Shown here: piece by piece, positions 7,224 to 8,490 of the stretch
How positions within the stretch are numbered: position 1 is the first letter of the stretch
Layout: each line of letters starts with the position of its first letter
NCBI GenBank assembly: GCA_030633225.1
Contig: DAOVTF010000068.1
Coordinates: forward strand, 1-8,490
Length of the DNA stretch: 8,490 nucleotides
Source of the DNA: Flavobacteriaceae bacterium
Lineage (GTDB): Bacteria; Bacteroidota; Bacteroidia; Flavobacteriales; Flavobacteriaceae
Reading direction: 5' to 3'
Position numbers and translations under genes: made by a program
Notes under the pieces: generated by a model
Told to the model about the DNA's origin: nothing
What the model saw: the letters and a program-made list of their open reading frames with translations, nothing else
Database searches by the model: none

Positions 7224-7598
7224 TTAGTTCATCAGTTCTTTTATCTCTTCTTTAAGTGAATCAAAATCAATGGGTTTTGTGAAAAACTCTTTTGCACCAG
7301 ATTCTTTAGCTTTGTCATAATTCGCTTTATCACCATAGGCAGAGATCATGCTTACTTTTATTTGTGGAAAACGTGCCTTTACCTTATCCAATAATTCCAA
7401 TCCTGTCATACCGGGCATATTAATGTCAGAAAAAATATAAACTACTTTAGGAGGTTCAGTTTTCTCTAGCATATCAAGTGCCTCTTGTCCGGAAAATGCA
7501 AATACCAAATCAAGGCTTTTGTTTCTCACTTCTTTTCTAAATTTCTGACGAAAAAGTATTTCAACATCTTTTTCATCGTCAACAACAAGTATTCTCAT
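7224..7598 (-). CDS. Single-domain response regulator (CheY-like receiver)
   Basis: The 124 residues are a receiver domain with no output domain. The acidic pair is Asp7/Asp8, the phospho-acceptor is Asp58 in FSDINMPGMTG, the switch residue is Ser86 in MISAYGD, and Lys108 lies in FTKPID. It closely resembles the receiver of the adjacent cyclase protein: both have a basic [14 protein letters not shown] segment after the first helix and keep Asp58, Ser86 and Lys108 at the same numbers. This suggests an old duplication. Without an output domain it probably acts by protein-protein contact, as a phosphate relay or sink for the neighbouring kinase, or as a competitor of the cyclase receiver. It lies 73 bases after the kinase gene and 16 before the cyclase gene, so one transcript is likely. 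The start at 7598 fits, since the first strand MRILVVDDE begins at once. Confidence 0.93.
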   Translation of the reverse strand: MRILVVDDEKDVEILFRQKFRKEVRNKSLDLVFAFSGQEALDMLEKTEPPKVVYIFSDINMPGMTGLELLDKVKARFPQIKVSMISAYGDKANYDKAKESGAKEFFTKPIDFDSLKEEIKELMN

Positions 7599-7671
7599 TT
7601 TTTTATTATTTAGTAGTTAATAGGTGTTTATTTAAAATATTTTAATTTCATTGTATTGTTTTCTATTTATT

Positions 7672-8490
7672 TTATAAAGGTAAATAAATTAAAAATTCTG
7701 TTCCTTTACCAGGAGCTGTTTCCAATTCAATTGAACCTCCATGGCCTTGCGTAATAATATCATAGGCTAAAGATAAACCAAGCCCAGTTCCTTTTCCGGT
7801 AGGTTTTGTAGTAAAGAACGGTTGAAAGATCTTATCTTTAATCTCCTTCGAAATACCAGGACCATTATCTTTAATACTAATTAAAACATTGTCATCCAGC
7901 TTTTTAGTTTTTACCGTAACCATAGGTTTATAATTTTCGTCTTTTTCTTCCTCTGGAATTGAAGTTACAGCATAAAATGCATTATTGATCAAGTTCAATA
8001 CAACCCTACCCAAATCTTGTGGAATTACCTCAACTTTAGATAAACTTTCATCTAGATCTGTTTTAAAATCAGCATTAAAAGATTTGTTTTTTGCTCTTAA
8101 TCCGTGGTATGACAAGCGTAAATATTCATCGGCAAGCACATTGATATCTGTCAATTCTTTTTGACCAGACGTGTTTCTTGAATGTTCTAACATACCTTTA
8201 ACAATACTGCTCGCCCGTTTGCCGTGGTGTGTAATTTTATCCAGATTTTGTGAAATGTCTTTTGAAATTGTCTTGGCTTCCTCATAATCTCCTTTATCCA
8301 ATTCTTCATTCATCTCATCGACCAATTCAATGCTCACTTCCGAAAAGTTAGTGATAAAATTCATCGGATTTTGAATTTCATGAGCAATACCTGCTGTAAG
8401 CTCTCCCAAACTCGCCATTTTCTCTGAATGAATCAACTGACTTTGGGTGTTTTCTAAATCATCAATTGTTTTCTCTAGTTGCGCTGTACG
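7672..8490 (-). CDS. Sensor histidine kinase, C-terminal part (5' truncated at window edge)
   Basis: The frame is open through the right edge (last whole codon 8488-8490), so the sensor domain is missing. The visible 272 residues begin with a coiled-coil segment (RTAQLEKTIDDLENTQSQL) leading straight into the HisKA dimerisation helix EKMASLGELTAGIAHEIQNP. The phospho-accepting His is residue 37 of the visible part, at + positions 8380-8382. The ATP-binding domain is complete: N box VVLNLINNAFYAV, G1 box DNGPGIS, F box FQPFFTTKP and G2 box GTGLGLSLAYDI. It ends normally with a TEFLIYLPL strand. The EKMASLGEL and NP-x-NFI-x-NFSEVS text is common in soluble or PAS/7TM-linked flavobacterial kinases, where several regulators often follow. 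It is inferred to phosphorylate one or both receivers encoded just downstream. A Leu codon (TTG at 8434-8436) is not the start, because typical kinase sequence continues upstream of it. Confidence 0.95.
   Translation of the reverse strand, partial: RTAQLEKTIDDLENTQSQLIHSEKMASLGELTAGIAHEIQNPMNFITNFSEVSIELVDEMNEELDKGDYEEAKTISKDISQNLDKITHHGKRASSIVKGMLEHSRNTSGQKELTDINVLADEYLRLSYHGLRAKNKSFNADFKTDLDESLSKVEVIPQDLGRVVLNLINNAFYAVTSIPEEEKDENYKPMVTVKTKKLDDNVLISIKDNGPGISKEIKDKIFQPFFTTKPTGKGTGLGLSLAYDIITQGHGGSIELETAPGKGTEFLIYLPL

Noticed and set aside
7632..7645. 14-base palindrome TTAAAATATTTTAA between the kinase and the lone receiver gene
   Set aside because: It consists only of A and T in very AT-rich DNA, with no adjacent promoter element or T run. 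Chance is the simplest explanation.
8434..8436. TTG as start codon of the histidine kinase
   Set aside because: The upstream codons encode a typical coiled coil (RTAQLEKTIDDLENTQSQL) that leads into HisKA domains, so the gene continues past the window edge.

Overview
The window comes from an AT-rich bacterium that is most likely a member of the Bacteroidota, class Flavobacteriia. Three things point there. Intergenic DNA is very AT-rich, and starts are preceded by A-rich stretches rather than Shine-Dalgarno sequences. One promoter candidate matches the Bacteroidota -7 element TAnnTTTG. The 2-oxoglutarate dehydrogenase E1 and E2 proteins have features I recall from flavobacteria, such as a TYATG motif before the E2 peripheral-subunit-binding domain. 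I cannot name a genus.

Left part (1-1076, + strand): the end of a gene for a probable PliI-like secreted protein (I-type lysozyme inhibitor family) is followed 53 bases later by a small secreted protein with a CsgG/TolB-like N-terminal motif. They probably form one transcript. It ends at a strong hairpin terminator shared with a convergent gene for a class I SAM-dependent methyltransferase (1061-1681, - strand), whose stop codon lies inside the hairpin.

Middle (1785-5974, - strand): sucA (E1) and odhB/sucB (E2) of the 2-oxoglutarate dehydrogenase complex lie in the order E1-E2, followed by a terminator. Together they convert 2-oxoglutarate to succinyl-CoA in the TCA cycle. The E3 subunit (lipoamide dehydrogenase) is not in the window. 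Upstream of sucA are a probable -7 promoter element and a perfect 7+4+7 inverted repeat resembling an FNR/CRP-family site.

Right part (6051-8490, - strand): a histidine kinase (N-terminus outside the window), a single-domain response regulator and a response regulator fused to a class III adenylate cyclase lie in this order of transcription. The two regulators are 16 bases apart. The set reads as a phosphorelay with cAMP as a likely output. Terminator-like hairpins separate it from sucA.

Nothing here is a mobile element, CRISPR array, tRNA or rRNA. Most of the window is ordinary core metabolism and signalling. The most interesting items are the kinase/regulator/cyclase module and the palindrome upstream of sucA.
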